Position numbers and translations under genes: made by a program | Notes under the pieces: model-generated | Told to the model about the DNA's origin: nothing | The model's database searches: none | The model's input: the letters and a program-made list of their open reading frames with translations, nothing else | Part shown: positions 7,535 to 15,142 of the stretch, one piece after another | How positions within the stretch are numbered: the first letter of the stretch is position 1 | How the letters are laid out: every line of letters starts with the position of its first letter | Source: Pedobacter schmidteae | GTDB lineage: Bacteria > Bacteroidota > Bacteroidia > Sphingobacteriales > Sphingobacteriaceae | Direction of reading: 5' to 3' | NCBI GenBank assembly: GCA_945901155.1 | Contig: CAMDKO010000020.1 | Span: 1 to 34,191 of the forward strand | Length of the DNA stretch: 34,191 nt

Positions 7535-7549
7535 TGGTCTATCTATTGA

Positions 7550-7568
7550 GCTAAAGCACAATGTAATT
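7550..7568 (+). repeat. Right copy of direct repeat flanking the RAYT
   Basis: GCTAAAGCACAATGTAATT, same orientation as the left copy at 6815-6833 with two mismatches, 16 bp after the transposase stop codon. Confidence 0.65.
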
Positions 7569-7590
7569 GTACTCACATGTTGCAGAACAT

Positions 7591-7604
7591 TGGGCTGAAG
7601 CCCA
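7591..7604. repeat. REP-like hairpin D, right of the RAYT
   Basis: TGGGCT-ga-AGCCCA is a perfect 14-bp inverted repeat. Its core, GCTGAAGC, is the reverse complement of the core of hairpins B and C. Confidence 0.75.
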
Positions 7605-7639
7605 CCTATATAATGGCCCGAAATGAATAAACTCATTAA

Positions 7640-7657
7640 CTCCAGCTAAAGCTGGAG
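7640..7657. repeat. REP-like hairpin E, right of the RAYT
   Basis: CTCCAGCT-aa-AGCTGGAG is a perfect 18-bp inverted repeat. Its core, GCTAAAGC, is the reverse complement of the core of hairpin A. The remaining sequence to 7805 shows nothing recognisable. Confidence 0.75.
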
Positions 7658-7805
7658 CCTGTTGAACAACCGTACAGTTGTCATCTCATAAATACTTTTG
7701 TCGAACACATCTGAAAACCTGGGAGGCTTAAATAAAATAGCGGTATACCTGTTATGATTGAGACTTTCTACTTCAATTGATGAGTGATATTACAATAGAT
7801 TTATT

Positions 7806-9509
7806 CTATATCTCAGGAGCTTGGTCTACATTTTTCTGAAACTTTTGCAGTATCACTGCAATCAACATCACCAGCAAACAACCCACTACATTCAGCCATA
7901 AGAAAGCCATAGCATCCATTATCCAGCAGGTAAAGATGATGATTTCTGTAAGGATAGCTGCAATAAATGTTGCGGATCCACCAATCCTTTTCAAGTAGAA
8001 TCCAACAATAAAAATACCGAGTATCGTGCCATAGAACAGTGACCCTAAAATATTAACCGCTTCCAGCAGATTACCCATTTTACTTGCAAAAAGTGCCATA
8101 AAAAGGCTTAATAGTCCCCACATGATGGTAATCCATCGAGATACCGAAAGATATTTTTCATCCGAAGCATTTTGATTGATCAGGCGTTTGTAGATATCCA
8201 CTACGGTGGTTGAGGTCAGTGAATTTAAAGCACTGGCTGTTGAACCCATCGATGCCAAAAAGATGATTGCGATCAGTAGTCCAATCAAACCCTGAGGTAG
8301 ATAGCGAGTTACAAAGCTTAGAAATACGTAATTATTATCATTTGTTTCTGCTTCAGGATCATTCTTTTTCATCAGGTCAACCGCTTGCTGCCTGATTGCT
8401 TTTGTTTTTGTGTCGGCCGCTTCAAGAATAATCCTATGGGCATTTATGGCCTTTTCATCTTTAGCATCAAGGGCTATTTCTAGCTGGTGTATCTCTGCCT
8501 GTTTTTTAATAAATGCATCTGAATAGTCTGCTTTGATTTTTTCAAGATCCTTACTGTATGCACTTTTCTCTAATTTTCCTAATTCATAACTGTTAAAGAA
8601 AATCGGAGGTTGAGTGTATTGATAAAATGTAAAAACAAGTACTCCAATGAGCAGGATTAGGAATTGCATGGGGATCTTCACCAGGCCATTCATCAATAAA
8701 CCCAAGCGACTCTGTGCTACTGATGAGCCTGTGAGATAACGCCCTACCTGACTCTGGTCGGTTCCGAAATAAGATAATTGCAGGAAGAAGCCTCCGATCA
8801 GACCACTCCAAACCGTGTATTGATTATTCCAGTCGAATGAAAAATCAATGGCATTGGTACGCCCCATTTTACCGGCTATTTGAAGGGCTTTCCCAAATCC
8901 GACACTTTCAGGAAGCAGTTGAACGACTAATATTCCAGCAACCAGCAAGCCCGAGAATATGACCGTCATTTGGAGCATTTGAGTATAAGATACCGCCTTT
9001 GTCCCACCATAAACGGTATAAGTAACCACAAGCCCACCAATAAATAGCGTGGTGTAGGTAGTATCAATATCCAGGATCGTTGACAGAATGATGGATGGAG
9101 CATAAATGGTAATTCCGGTTGAAAGCCCGCGCTGTACAAGAAACAAAAATGCCGTCAGTGCTCTTGTTTTTAAGTCAAAACGTTTCTCCAGAAATTCGTA
9201 GGCGGTATAAACTTTTAGTTTCTGGAAAATGGGAACGAACGTAATACAAATCACGATCATTGCCAAAGGCAATCCAAAATAGAATTGCACAAATGACATC
9301 CCGGATGAAAATGCCAATCCCGGAGCAGAAAGAAAAGTAATGGCACTAGCCTGAGTGGCCATCACCGAAAGCGTTACACTATACCAGGGAAATGATTTAT
9401 TCCCAAGTAAGAAACCATCGATATTATTTGTTCCCCGGCTTTTATAAATGCCATAAGCTACAATTATAAATAGGGTTGCAACTAATACTATCCAATCTAT
9501 CCCGCTCAT
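7806..9509 (-). CDS. Sodium:solute symporter (SSS family)
   Basis: This 567-aa protein is a multi-helix inner-membrane transporter of the SSS (LeuT-fold) family, which takes up sugars, sialic acid or other small solutes with Na+. Family features include FLLGNKSFPWY near the N-terminus, ATQASAITF (51-59) in TM1, and the STASALNSLTS stretch (423-433) whose Ser/Thr side chains form the Na2 site in characterised relatives. A hydrophilic, charged, probably coiled-coil segment of about 85 residues (308-393) separates two membrane helices and is not part of the core fold. Its ATG overlaps the stop of the 41-aa small protein (ATGA), and the exported PIG-L deacetylase lies upstream in the same operon, so it may import a product of that enzyme. 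The solute is not predictable. Confidence 0.93.
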   Translation of the reverse strand: MSGIDWIVLVATLFIIVAYGIYKSRGTNNIDGFLLGNKSFPWYSVTLSVMATQASAITFLSAPGLAFSSGMSFVQFYFGLPLAMIVICITFVPIFQKLKVYTAYEFLEKRFDLKTRALTAFLFLVQRGLSTGITIYAPSIILSTILDIDTTYTTLFIGGLVVTYTVYGGTKAVSYTQMLQMTVIFSGLLVAGILVVQLLPESVGFGKALQIAGKMGRTNAIDFSFDWNNQYTVWSGLIGGFFLQLSYFGTDQSQVGRYLTGSSVAQSRLGLLMNGLVKIPMQFLILLIGVLVFTFYQYTQPPIFFNSYELGKLEKSAYSKDLEKIKADYSDAFIKKQAEIHQLEIALDAKDEKAINAHRIILEAADTKTKAIRQQAVDLMKKNDPEAETNDNNYVFLSFVTRYLPQGLIGLLIAIIFLASMGSTASALNSLTSTTVVDIYKRLINQNASDEKYLSVSRWITIMWGLLSLFMALFASKMGNLLEAVNILGSLFYGTILGIFIVGFYLKRIGGSATFIAAILTEIIIFTCWIMDAMAFLWLNVVGCLLVMLIAVILQKFQKNVDQAPEI

Positions 9510-9631
9510 TCAAAAGTTTTAGTGAATAGATAACAGGATACGATCAGAATGGCCAGCCATATGATCAAAAGATAATAAAACTGATTCCAGGTTTTAAAGA
9601 AAGGAATATGTTCCTGATTAGGCTTCTTCAT
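9506..9631 (-). CDS. 41-aa single-span membrane protein
   Basis: A short frame that begins with ATG at 9631 and ends with TGA at 9508-9506. It starts 14 bp inside the end of the 60-aa gene and its stop overlaps the symporter ATG (ATGA), which is a strong sign of a real, translationally coupled gene. The protein has a polar N-terminus (MKKPNQEHIPFFKTWNQ) and one hydrophobic helix at about 18-37, with Lys/Thr/Glu at the end. It fits a small accessory subunit of the transporter, as is known for some SSS carriers that need a tiny membrane partner, but that role is inferred from position. No named family is claimed. Confidence 0.7.
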   Translation of the reverse strand: MKKPNQEHIPFFKTWNQFYYLLIIWLAILIVSCYLFTKTFE

Positions 9632-9800
9632 TCTTCTGAACAACATTGCTCCAGAATCCTGCTGAAAGAAGTCCAAATACTCCACCCAATACCATATGGA
9701 ATACGGTTCCAGACACTACGCATGCTGTAAATACGCCACATAATACAGCTGGAATAATATAATAAATACTATTGCTTGTTTTACTTTTTTCGGTTTTCAT
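9618..9800 (-). CDS. 60-aa two-span membrane protein
   Basis: This 60-residue protein has a Lys/Ser-rich N-terminus followed by two hydrophobic helices at about 12-32 and 35-51, and a charged end (QKNEEA). It is rich in Gly, Val and Ala, as in small helical-hairpin membrane proteins. Its ATG follows the PIG-L stop codon directly with no spacer, and its 3' end overlaps the 41-aa gene by 14 bp, so all four genes of the block are probably translated from one message. No function is recognised. A structural or regulatory role with the symporter is possible. Confidence 0.75.
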   Translation of the reverse strand: MKTEKSKTSNSIYYIIPAVLCGVFTACVVSGTVFHMVLGGVFGLLSAGFWSNVVQKNEEA

Positions 9801-12242
9801 TTATTTTTTATTAGTGATCAAATTTACAAATAATCTATATGCACCGGGTATTCCTGCTGGTAATTCTCTGAAAAATACGAGTGATGTATAAACAAATCTT
9901 CCCTTGCCATATTCTGCAACCAGTAATGATCCATCTTTTGCAGACTCTCCAGAGTCATTCATACTTAAAATACGATTATATTTTGGATCAGCATCAGTTG
10001 TGAAATATAAACCTCTTTCCTGAATCCAGCCATTAAAATCTTTTTGAGTGATCTTATTGGGGTAGTTTAATATTGGATGGTCTTTGTCGAGGAATTTTAC
10101 CACTGCATTTTCATCTGTTACTCGGTCGCGTGATATTTTGAACGGATAGGGTCCTATATTCTGTACCAAAACAGGATTATTTACATTATACTGTACCAGG
10201 AATGTGCCACCCCTGTTCACATAGTCCATAAGTTTTGGCTGCATGAGAGTTAATCTTTCATTAACATTATAAGCCCTCACCCCAGTGATGATTGCATCGT
10301 AATTTGAGAGATCGGCAGTCATTATCTCGGTTTCGGACAGAGTACTAACCTGATAACCAATTTGTTGTAATGACTCAGGGATTAGATCACCCGCACCTGC
10401 AATATATCCGATCTTTTTACCCCCGGTTTTAAGTTCAACCCGTTCTATTTTTGCCTCGGCGAGCGGAAAAAGATTTTGAATTGGAATATGATCATAATTA
10501 ATAATCCGGTGAGCCCGATTATAAGTCTGTCCCGCTGATTGAACTTGTAATGAAAATTTTCCGGATTCAGCCTGATCGCTAGGGCTGATTGTAAACTGAA
10601 CAGTTTTTTCGTCTCCCTTTTTTGGAAGATTAAACACTATTTGTTGCGGTTCAATTTTCCATCCCGGTGGTACCTGCGGACTTATAGTTCCTTGACTTAT
10701 ATTCCGAAAGCTTTTAAGAACAACTGTGATACTTTTGCTGGTGTTCCCCACAAAAACATAAGCCTTCTCTGCAATACTGGAGGTTACTGGCGGAGCAATG
10801 ATCAAAGGCTGATATACCTCACCCCGAACCTGATCAGTATATTTATAAACTGCGGGGCGCTGATATGAAATTTCATGATCTTCAATTCTGAAACTGAAGC
10901 TAATTATTGCTGAAACGGGCTTCTCAGGATGGCCAATTAACAGCTGATCATCGATTTTGAACATGCCCATGGGATGATCTTCGAACAGCCAGTAAGGTTC
11001 TGTGATCTCTTTTGCTAATACACTGCTTTGAATACTTTTTGTTACTCCTTCCTTCAAATCAAAATCCTGTTTTTGTGTGTTTACACTTAGCAATTTAATG
11101 GGGAATTTGGATTGAAGAACAATATCAGAACGTATTTTTATACTGTCTCCCAATGCCTGCACGGCCTGCAAAGTATACGACTCAAACCATAGTCCGGATG
11201 CGGCTGCAATCAGATCTTTTAATTCTTTAGATTTTTGTTCTTTCCAATAACCTTCGGGTAAACTCTCAATAACCTTTAGGATCTTGACCAAGGCAGGCAC
11301 AGAAGCTGACGGTTTATCAGAGTTAAAATTCTGATCCGCGGCATGAATCATTTTCCCGATTTCTTCACCTCCCTGGATACGGCTCCATTGAGAATTTATT
11401 CCTTCAAATAGGTCGTTCTTTGATAAAATTCCTGCTGTATGAATAAAATATTCTACTGCTTGTCCGCGCTGCCGGGCACTTCCAAAGCCCTGACTTTTAT
11501 GATTTGTGCGGCTCTCGGCGGCAATTTCACCGTAGCCTTTCCCCAGTAAAGGGTTAAAGGCACCAACCTCCAGTTTTAATTGATCTTCGGCAGTGGTATT
11601 CATTGAGCCGAAATTGTATGTATTCCAAACTATTCGTCTGGCTTGCCATGCTTCTACATATTTTAATTGTTCAGGAAAACGTTTTGGATCTGCTGCTGCA
11701 ATAAATGCCTCATGGGCTATGATAGCCGATGCGGCATGCTGTCCATGACCGGCACGCGAGTCTTCTGGAAAGCGTGTGATAATTACATCAGGTTTGAACT
11801 TGCGAATTACCCAAACAGCGTCAGCCAGAATTTGTTCCTTATCCCAAATACGAAAGGTTTCTTCAGCATGTTTGGAGAATCCAAAATCAATTGCCCTAGA
11901 AAAAAACTGTTCAGCACCATCGGTTCTTCTTGCAGCAAGTAATTCCTGGGTACGTATTAGCCCCAGTAATTCTGACTGTTCGTTTCCAATTAGGTTTTGG
12001 CCGCCATCACCTCTGGTAAGGGATAGATATCCGGTTCTATATTTTTTTTCTTTGGCCAGAAATGCAAGGAGTCTGGTATTTTCATCATCTGGATGTGCTG
12101 CAATATATAATGCAGAACCCAGTACATTCAATTTTTTGAGTCCAAGTTTGATCTCTGCAGAGTTATACTGCACTGATGTTTGCCCGGCAACAAATAAGGG
12201 TATAAACATTAAAATACTAAATCCTAATTTGCGTGAATTCAT
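9801..12242 (-). CDS. Large exported PIG-L family deacetylase
   Basis: This 813-aa protein carries an N-terminal PIG-L/LmbE domain, a zinc-dependent N-deacetylase fold that acts on N-acetylated sugars and sugar conjugates. The metal motif AHPDDE is at 49-54 and its partner HGQH at 166-169. A signal peptide (hydrophobic 7-19, cleavage near AGQ) places it in the periplasm or on the surface. The middle (about 500-590) looks like an immunoglobulin-type beta domain, and the last 200 residues (from about 605, KKIGYIAGAGD onward) resemble a class I glutamine-amidotransferase/ThuA-like fold. Single-domain PIG-L enzymes are about 230-300 aa, so this is the long form seen in Bacteroidota. It leads an operon with two tiny membrane proteins and an SSS symporter. 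Confidence 0.92.
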   Translation of the reverse strand: MNSRKLGFSILMFIPLFVAGQTSVQYNSAEIKLGLKKLNVLGSALYIAAHPDDENTRLLAFLAKEKKYRTGYLSLTRGDGGQNLIGNEQSELLGLIRTQELLAARRTDGAEQFFSRAIDFGFSKHAEETFRIWDKEQILADAVWVIRKFKPDVIITRFPEDSRAGHGQHAASAIIAHEAFIAAADPKRFPEQLKYVEAWQARRIVWNTYNFGSMNTTAEDQLKLEVGAFNPLLGKGYGEIAAESRTNHKSQGFGSARQRGQAVEYFIHTAGILSKNDLFEGINSQWSRIQGGEEIGKMIHAADQNFNSDKPSASVPALVKILKVIESLPEGYWKEQKSKELKDLIAAASGLWFESYTLQAVQALGDSIKIRSDIVLQSKFPIKLLSVNTQKQDFDLKEGVTKSIQSSVLAKEITEPYWLFEDHPMGMFKIDDQLLIGHPEKPVSAIISFSFRIEDHEISYQRPAVYKYTDQVRGEVYQPLIIAPPVTSSIAEKAYVFVGNTSKSITVVLKSFRNISQGTISPQVPPGWKIEPQQIVFNLPKKGDEKTVQFTISPSDQAESGKFSLQVQSAGQTYNRAHRIINYDHIPIQNLFPLAEAKIERVELKTGGKKIGYIAGAGDLIPESLQQIGYQVSTLSETEIMTADLSNYDAIITGVRAYNVNERLTLMQPKLMDYVNRGGTFLVQYNVNNPVLVQNIGPYPFKISRDRVTDENAVVKFLDKDHPILNYPNKITQKDFNGWIQERGLYFTTDADPKYNRILSMNDSGESAKDGSLLVAEYGKGRFVYTSLVFFRELPAGIPGAYRLFVNLITNKK

Positions 12243-12357
12243 AATTTATGAGGTATGAATTTCGAAAATAACCAAAAAAGAATGTTTAATCAGGATGACA
12301 CAAAAAATTTACCTGCAAGAAGGTTTTGCCGTCAAGGATTAACCGATAGATTTTAAT
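12243..12357. other. Upstream region of the PIG-L operon
   Basis: AT-rich sequence with no gene. The minus strand has a TATTTTCG stretch that is one base from the Bacteroidota -7 box, but no matching upstream element at the usual spacing, so no promoter is called. Confidence 0.4.
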
Positions 12358-12394
12358 GAAAAAAGCGGTTAGATATTGACTATCTAACCGCTTT
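12358..12394 (-). terminator. Strong Rho-independent terminator
   Basis: AAAGCGGTTAGATA (12362-12375) pairs perfectly with TATCTAACCGCTTT (12381-12394), loop TTGAC. Read on the minus strand it ends in six T residues; the plus-strand tail is weaker. It lies about 235 bp past the S9 peptidase stop codon and just before the PIG-L operon, so it probably ends the peptidase transcript. Confidence 0.85.
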
Positions 12395-12629
12395 CTCAAA
12401 ATTACAATTAAAAACTTGTATAGCTTAAAGCTTTTATCCGACTCTCAGCGTGCAATCTCTGCATGGTTGAAAGGCGTTTCACTATTCGTTGAACAAATGC
12501 CTTAAGTTTGATTAACCTTTATTTTATAAATTTACGAATTTTCACAATTGTTCTCAAATAAGTTTTCAACATTTTATTTCTATTCTTCGAAGCTCTACAC
12601 ATTTAAAATATCCTTTTAATTAATTTTAC
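12395..12629 (-). other. Unexplained 235-bp stretch before a terminator
   Basis: There is no coding frame between the S9 peptidase stop and the terminator at 12358-12394. The block is either a long 3' untranslated region or a small RNA ending at that terminator. No known RNA family is recognised. Confidence 0.3.
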
Positions 12630-14996
12630 TTATTTTTTCAAGGTATTCTCAAATAACTTAAAGATCCGTTTATACTCATCTGTCCAGCTCGAAGGCTCAA
12701 TAAAGCCGTGATCTTCAACCGGATAAACCGCAAGTTCCCAGTTATCCTTTTTTAACTCAATCAAACGCTGAGATAACCTCACAATATCCTGAAAGTGAAC
12801 ATTTACATCGACCATTCCATGGGCCATCAGCAGGTTTCCTTTCAATCCTTCGGCGAAATAGATTGGTGAGCTTTTTTTGTATGCTATTTCATCGTTTGCT
12901 GGTTCGTTAAGGATATTTGCCGTATAACCGTGGTTGTAATGAGCCCAGTCAGTAACAGAACGCAAAGCACCACCAGATTTAAACACTTCGGGCGTAGTAA
13001 ACAATCCCATCAGGGTCATAAAACCACCGTATGATCCTCCATAAATTCCAACATTCTCCGGATTAACCCCATATTTTTCAACTAACATTTTTACTCCATC
13101 AACATGATCTGTCAGGTCTTTTCCACCCATATGACGATAGATGCCGGTACGATGATCACGACCATAGCCTGAACTGGCTGTGTAGTCAATATCAATCACG
13201 GTATAACCGTTATCAGCTAATAAATTATTGAACATATACTCTCTAAAATACTGGCTCCACCAATAATGAACATTTTGAAGGTATCCAGCACCATGAACAA
13301 ATACCACTGCTGGTTTAGATGGAGCTGGTTTTTCAGGTTTGTAAACACGTGCATACACATCTGATCCATAACGGTTGGTAAATTTTACCATTTCAGGCTC
13401 TCTCCATGCATAAGATTTAAACTCTTCTGTTGAAGAATTAGTGATCTGCTCAACTTTCGCTCCTGCTTTGTTTTCCTGGATAAATAGCTCCCATGGCTTA
13501 TTAGAAGAAGAATACCTGATGGCCAGCCATTTTTCATCGGGCGAAAGGCTAACCTCATTTCCACCCTTCATCGAAGTTAGTTTTACAGATGCTCCGCCTT
13601 GTACCGGGATTCTGTAAAAATGGGTGATACCTGGGTGCTCCATGTTTGCACTTAAGTAAAAGCTCTTCTTATCATTTGATAGCTGCAGACTCTGCACTTC
13701 ATATTTTCCGGATGTGATCTGTTTTTTAACTCCCGAACTCACATTTAATGTATAAACATGTGAATAACCAGTTGCCTCACTCTGAAAATATATGGTATTA
13801 CTATCTAGCCATCCAATATTGGCACCGCCAAAAAACCCTCCTATGCCTGGTCCGCCAATCCATGCTTCATCACGCTGACGATCTAACAGAGATAGCATTC
13901 CGCTGGTCTGATCCAGTTTCATGATCCATCGATCCTTATTGTCTAAAGAAGAAACTACAACCACTGCATGCGATCCTTCTGCATTCCAAAATGGACCATT
14001 GATCGAAACTTTACGGTCTTCATTCTTTTTTGTGCGCTCTGCGAGTTGTTTGGGATAGTCTTTTACATAGTCAGGAAGGTCTTTAATTCCCGGAATATCT
14101 TTAGTAATGATCGGATAGATAGTATCTCTTTTTATGTCGTAAACATAACTTTCATTAACAGCCAATGCATTGCCAACCTTGGTGCGCCCGTTGATATCTT
14201 CGGTATAACCACTTTCGGTGACATAATTTGGGACTATTGTGTTTTTGTTTCCTTCAGGGCGTTTCATTAAACGAAAGGAAATGTATTTTTCATCCGGACT
14301 CAGACGAACACTCATTAAAAAACTACGCTCATCCAAATAGAATTCTTTTGGACCCTTTACTGCATCGGCTTTGTTTTTTTCTTCCCTGCTCTTACGGTCT
14401 TCCTCTCTCTTTTTTATGATCTCAAATTCATTGACTTGGTCTTGTCTCAGCCACTGATCCTGTTTGTTCAATGGAGCTTCCGGACGTTTCCTTGTACGGG
14501 TAAAGTTACTTAGCTGAATAAGCGTTCCGCCATTTAATGCCATACTGAATAGGTTGTCGCCGCGTTGAAATAATACTTTACTTTCATCCAAATTAAAAAC
14601 AGGATTATTTTCCCGGTCTAATGTGCTTGTCAGTGTGCTTTCTTGTCCAGTGATTATATTACGGATAAAAATATCTCCGTTTCGTTCAAAAAGAATTTTT
14701 GATCTGTCTTTCGAATAGCTTATAGATCCTTTGTTTAATGATTTCCTTAAGTCATCCGATGTTTGTTGAGGTTTCCGGTTATCTATAGCGATCTGGTAAA
14801 GAGGCTCTTCTTTTACTCTTTCGGGATTCCAGTTAAAGTAAACTGTACGACTATTGTTATCCCATTGAATATTTGTTGGAGATACTCCCATCCATTTAGG
14901 ATCTCGCATAATCTTTTCTACACTTAGGGTACCCAGATCCTGTGCATTTACAGACAGATATCCAACAATCATAAAGAAGAGTAATAGTTTTTTCAT
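12630..14996 (-). CDS. S9 family prolyl oligopeptidase / DPP-IV-like peptidase
   Basis: This 788-aa exported serine peptidase of clan SC, family S9, cleaves short peptides, often after proline. The signal peptide is residues 1-18 (MKKLLLFFMIVGYLSVNA). A beta-propeller domain fills the middle and the alpha/beta-hydrolase domain the C-terminus. The triad is visible: Ser655 in GGSYGG, Asp730 in HGMVDVNV, and His763 in VEDHGF. The length is normal for a DPP-IV-type member. It probably acts in the periplasm on peptides taken up or released by other proteases. It is transcribed alone or with the FAD-oxidoreductase-like gene upstream, from which it is separated by a small gene scar. Confidence 0.95.
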   Translation of the reverse strand: MKKLLLFFMIVGYLSVNAQDLGTLSVEKIMRDPKWMGVSPTNIQWDNNSRTVYFNWNPERVKEEPLYQIAIDNRKPQQTSDDLRKSLNKGSISYSKDRSKILFERNGDIFIRNIITGQESTLTSTLDRENNPVFNLDESKVLFQRGDNLFSMALNGGTLIQLSNFTRTRKRPEAPLNKQDQWLRQDQVNEFEIIKKREEDRKSREEKNKADAVKGPKEFYLDERSFLMSVRLSPDEKYISFRLMKRPEGNKNTIVPNYVTESGYTEDINGRTKVGNALAVNESYVYDIKRDTIYPIITKDIPGIKDLPDYVKDYPKQLAERTKKNEDRKVSINGPFWNAEGSHAVVVVSSLDNKDRWIMKLDQTSGMLSLLDRQRDEAWIGGPGIGGFFGGANIGWLDSNTIYFQSEATGYSHVYTLNVSSGVKKQITSGKYEVQSLQLSNDKKSFYLSANMEHPGITHFYRIPVQGGASVKLTSMKGGNEVSLSPDEKWLAIRYSSSNKPWELFIQENKAGAKVEQITNSSTEEFKSYAWREPEMVKFTNRYGSDVYARVYKPEKPAPSKPAVVFVHGAGYLQNVHYWWSQYFREYMFNNLLADNGYTVIDIDYTASSGYGRDHRTGIYRHMGGKDLTDHVDGVKMLVEKYGVNPENVGIYGGSYGGFMTLMGLFTTPEVFKSGGALRSVTDWAHYNHGYTANILNEPANDEIAYKKSSPIYFAEGLKGNLLMAHGMVDVNVHFQDIVRLSQRLIELKKDNWELAVYPVEDHGFIEPSSWTDEYKRIFKLFENTLKK

Positions 14997-15000
14997 AATA

Positions 15001-15120
15001 TTAAAATTAGTTTTTTAGTTTTCTCATCCCAGTCTTTTTTATCTTCACCATCACCTACTCCGGCATAGCATCAATATATTCTTTAGTGTAGGTTTTAGCT
15101 CTTTCCCAATCAACAATCAT
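15001..15120 (-). pseudogene. Small gene scar, possibly a DinB-like remnant
   Basis: On the minus strand, an ATG at 15120 opens a 21-codon peptide (DWERAKTYTKEYIDAMPE, stop at 15055) resembling, from memory, the N-terminus of DinB-family proteins in this group. In another frame the following bases read GDGEDKKDWDEKTKKLI and stop near the S9 start, which looks protein-like but belongs to nothing I recognise. The most economical reading is a gene that has lost its interior and now sits between two intact genes. The DinB identification is tentative. Confidence 0.4.
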
Positions 15121-15142
15121 GTTTGCTATGAATTTCAGTAGG

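Noticed and set aside
11776-12258. 160-codon frame opposite to the PIG-L gene
   Set aside because: Antisense to the well-supported deacetylase coding sequence and without a domain; a shadow frame.
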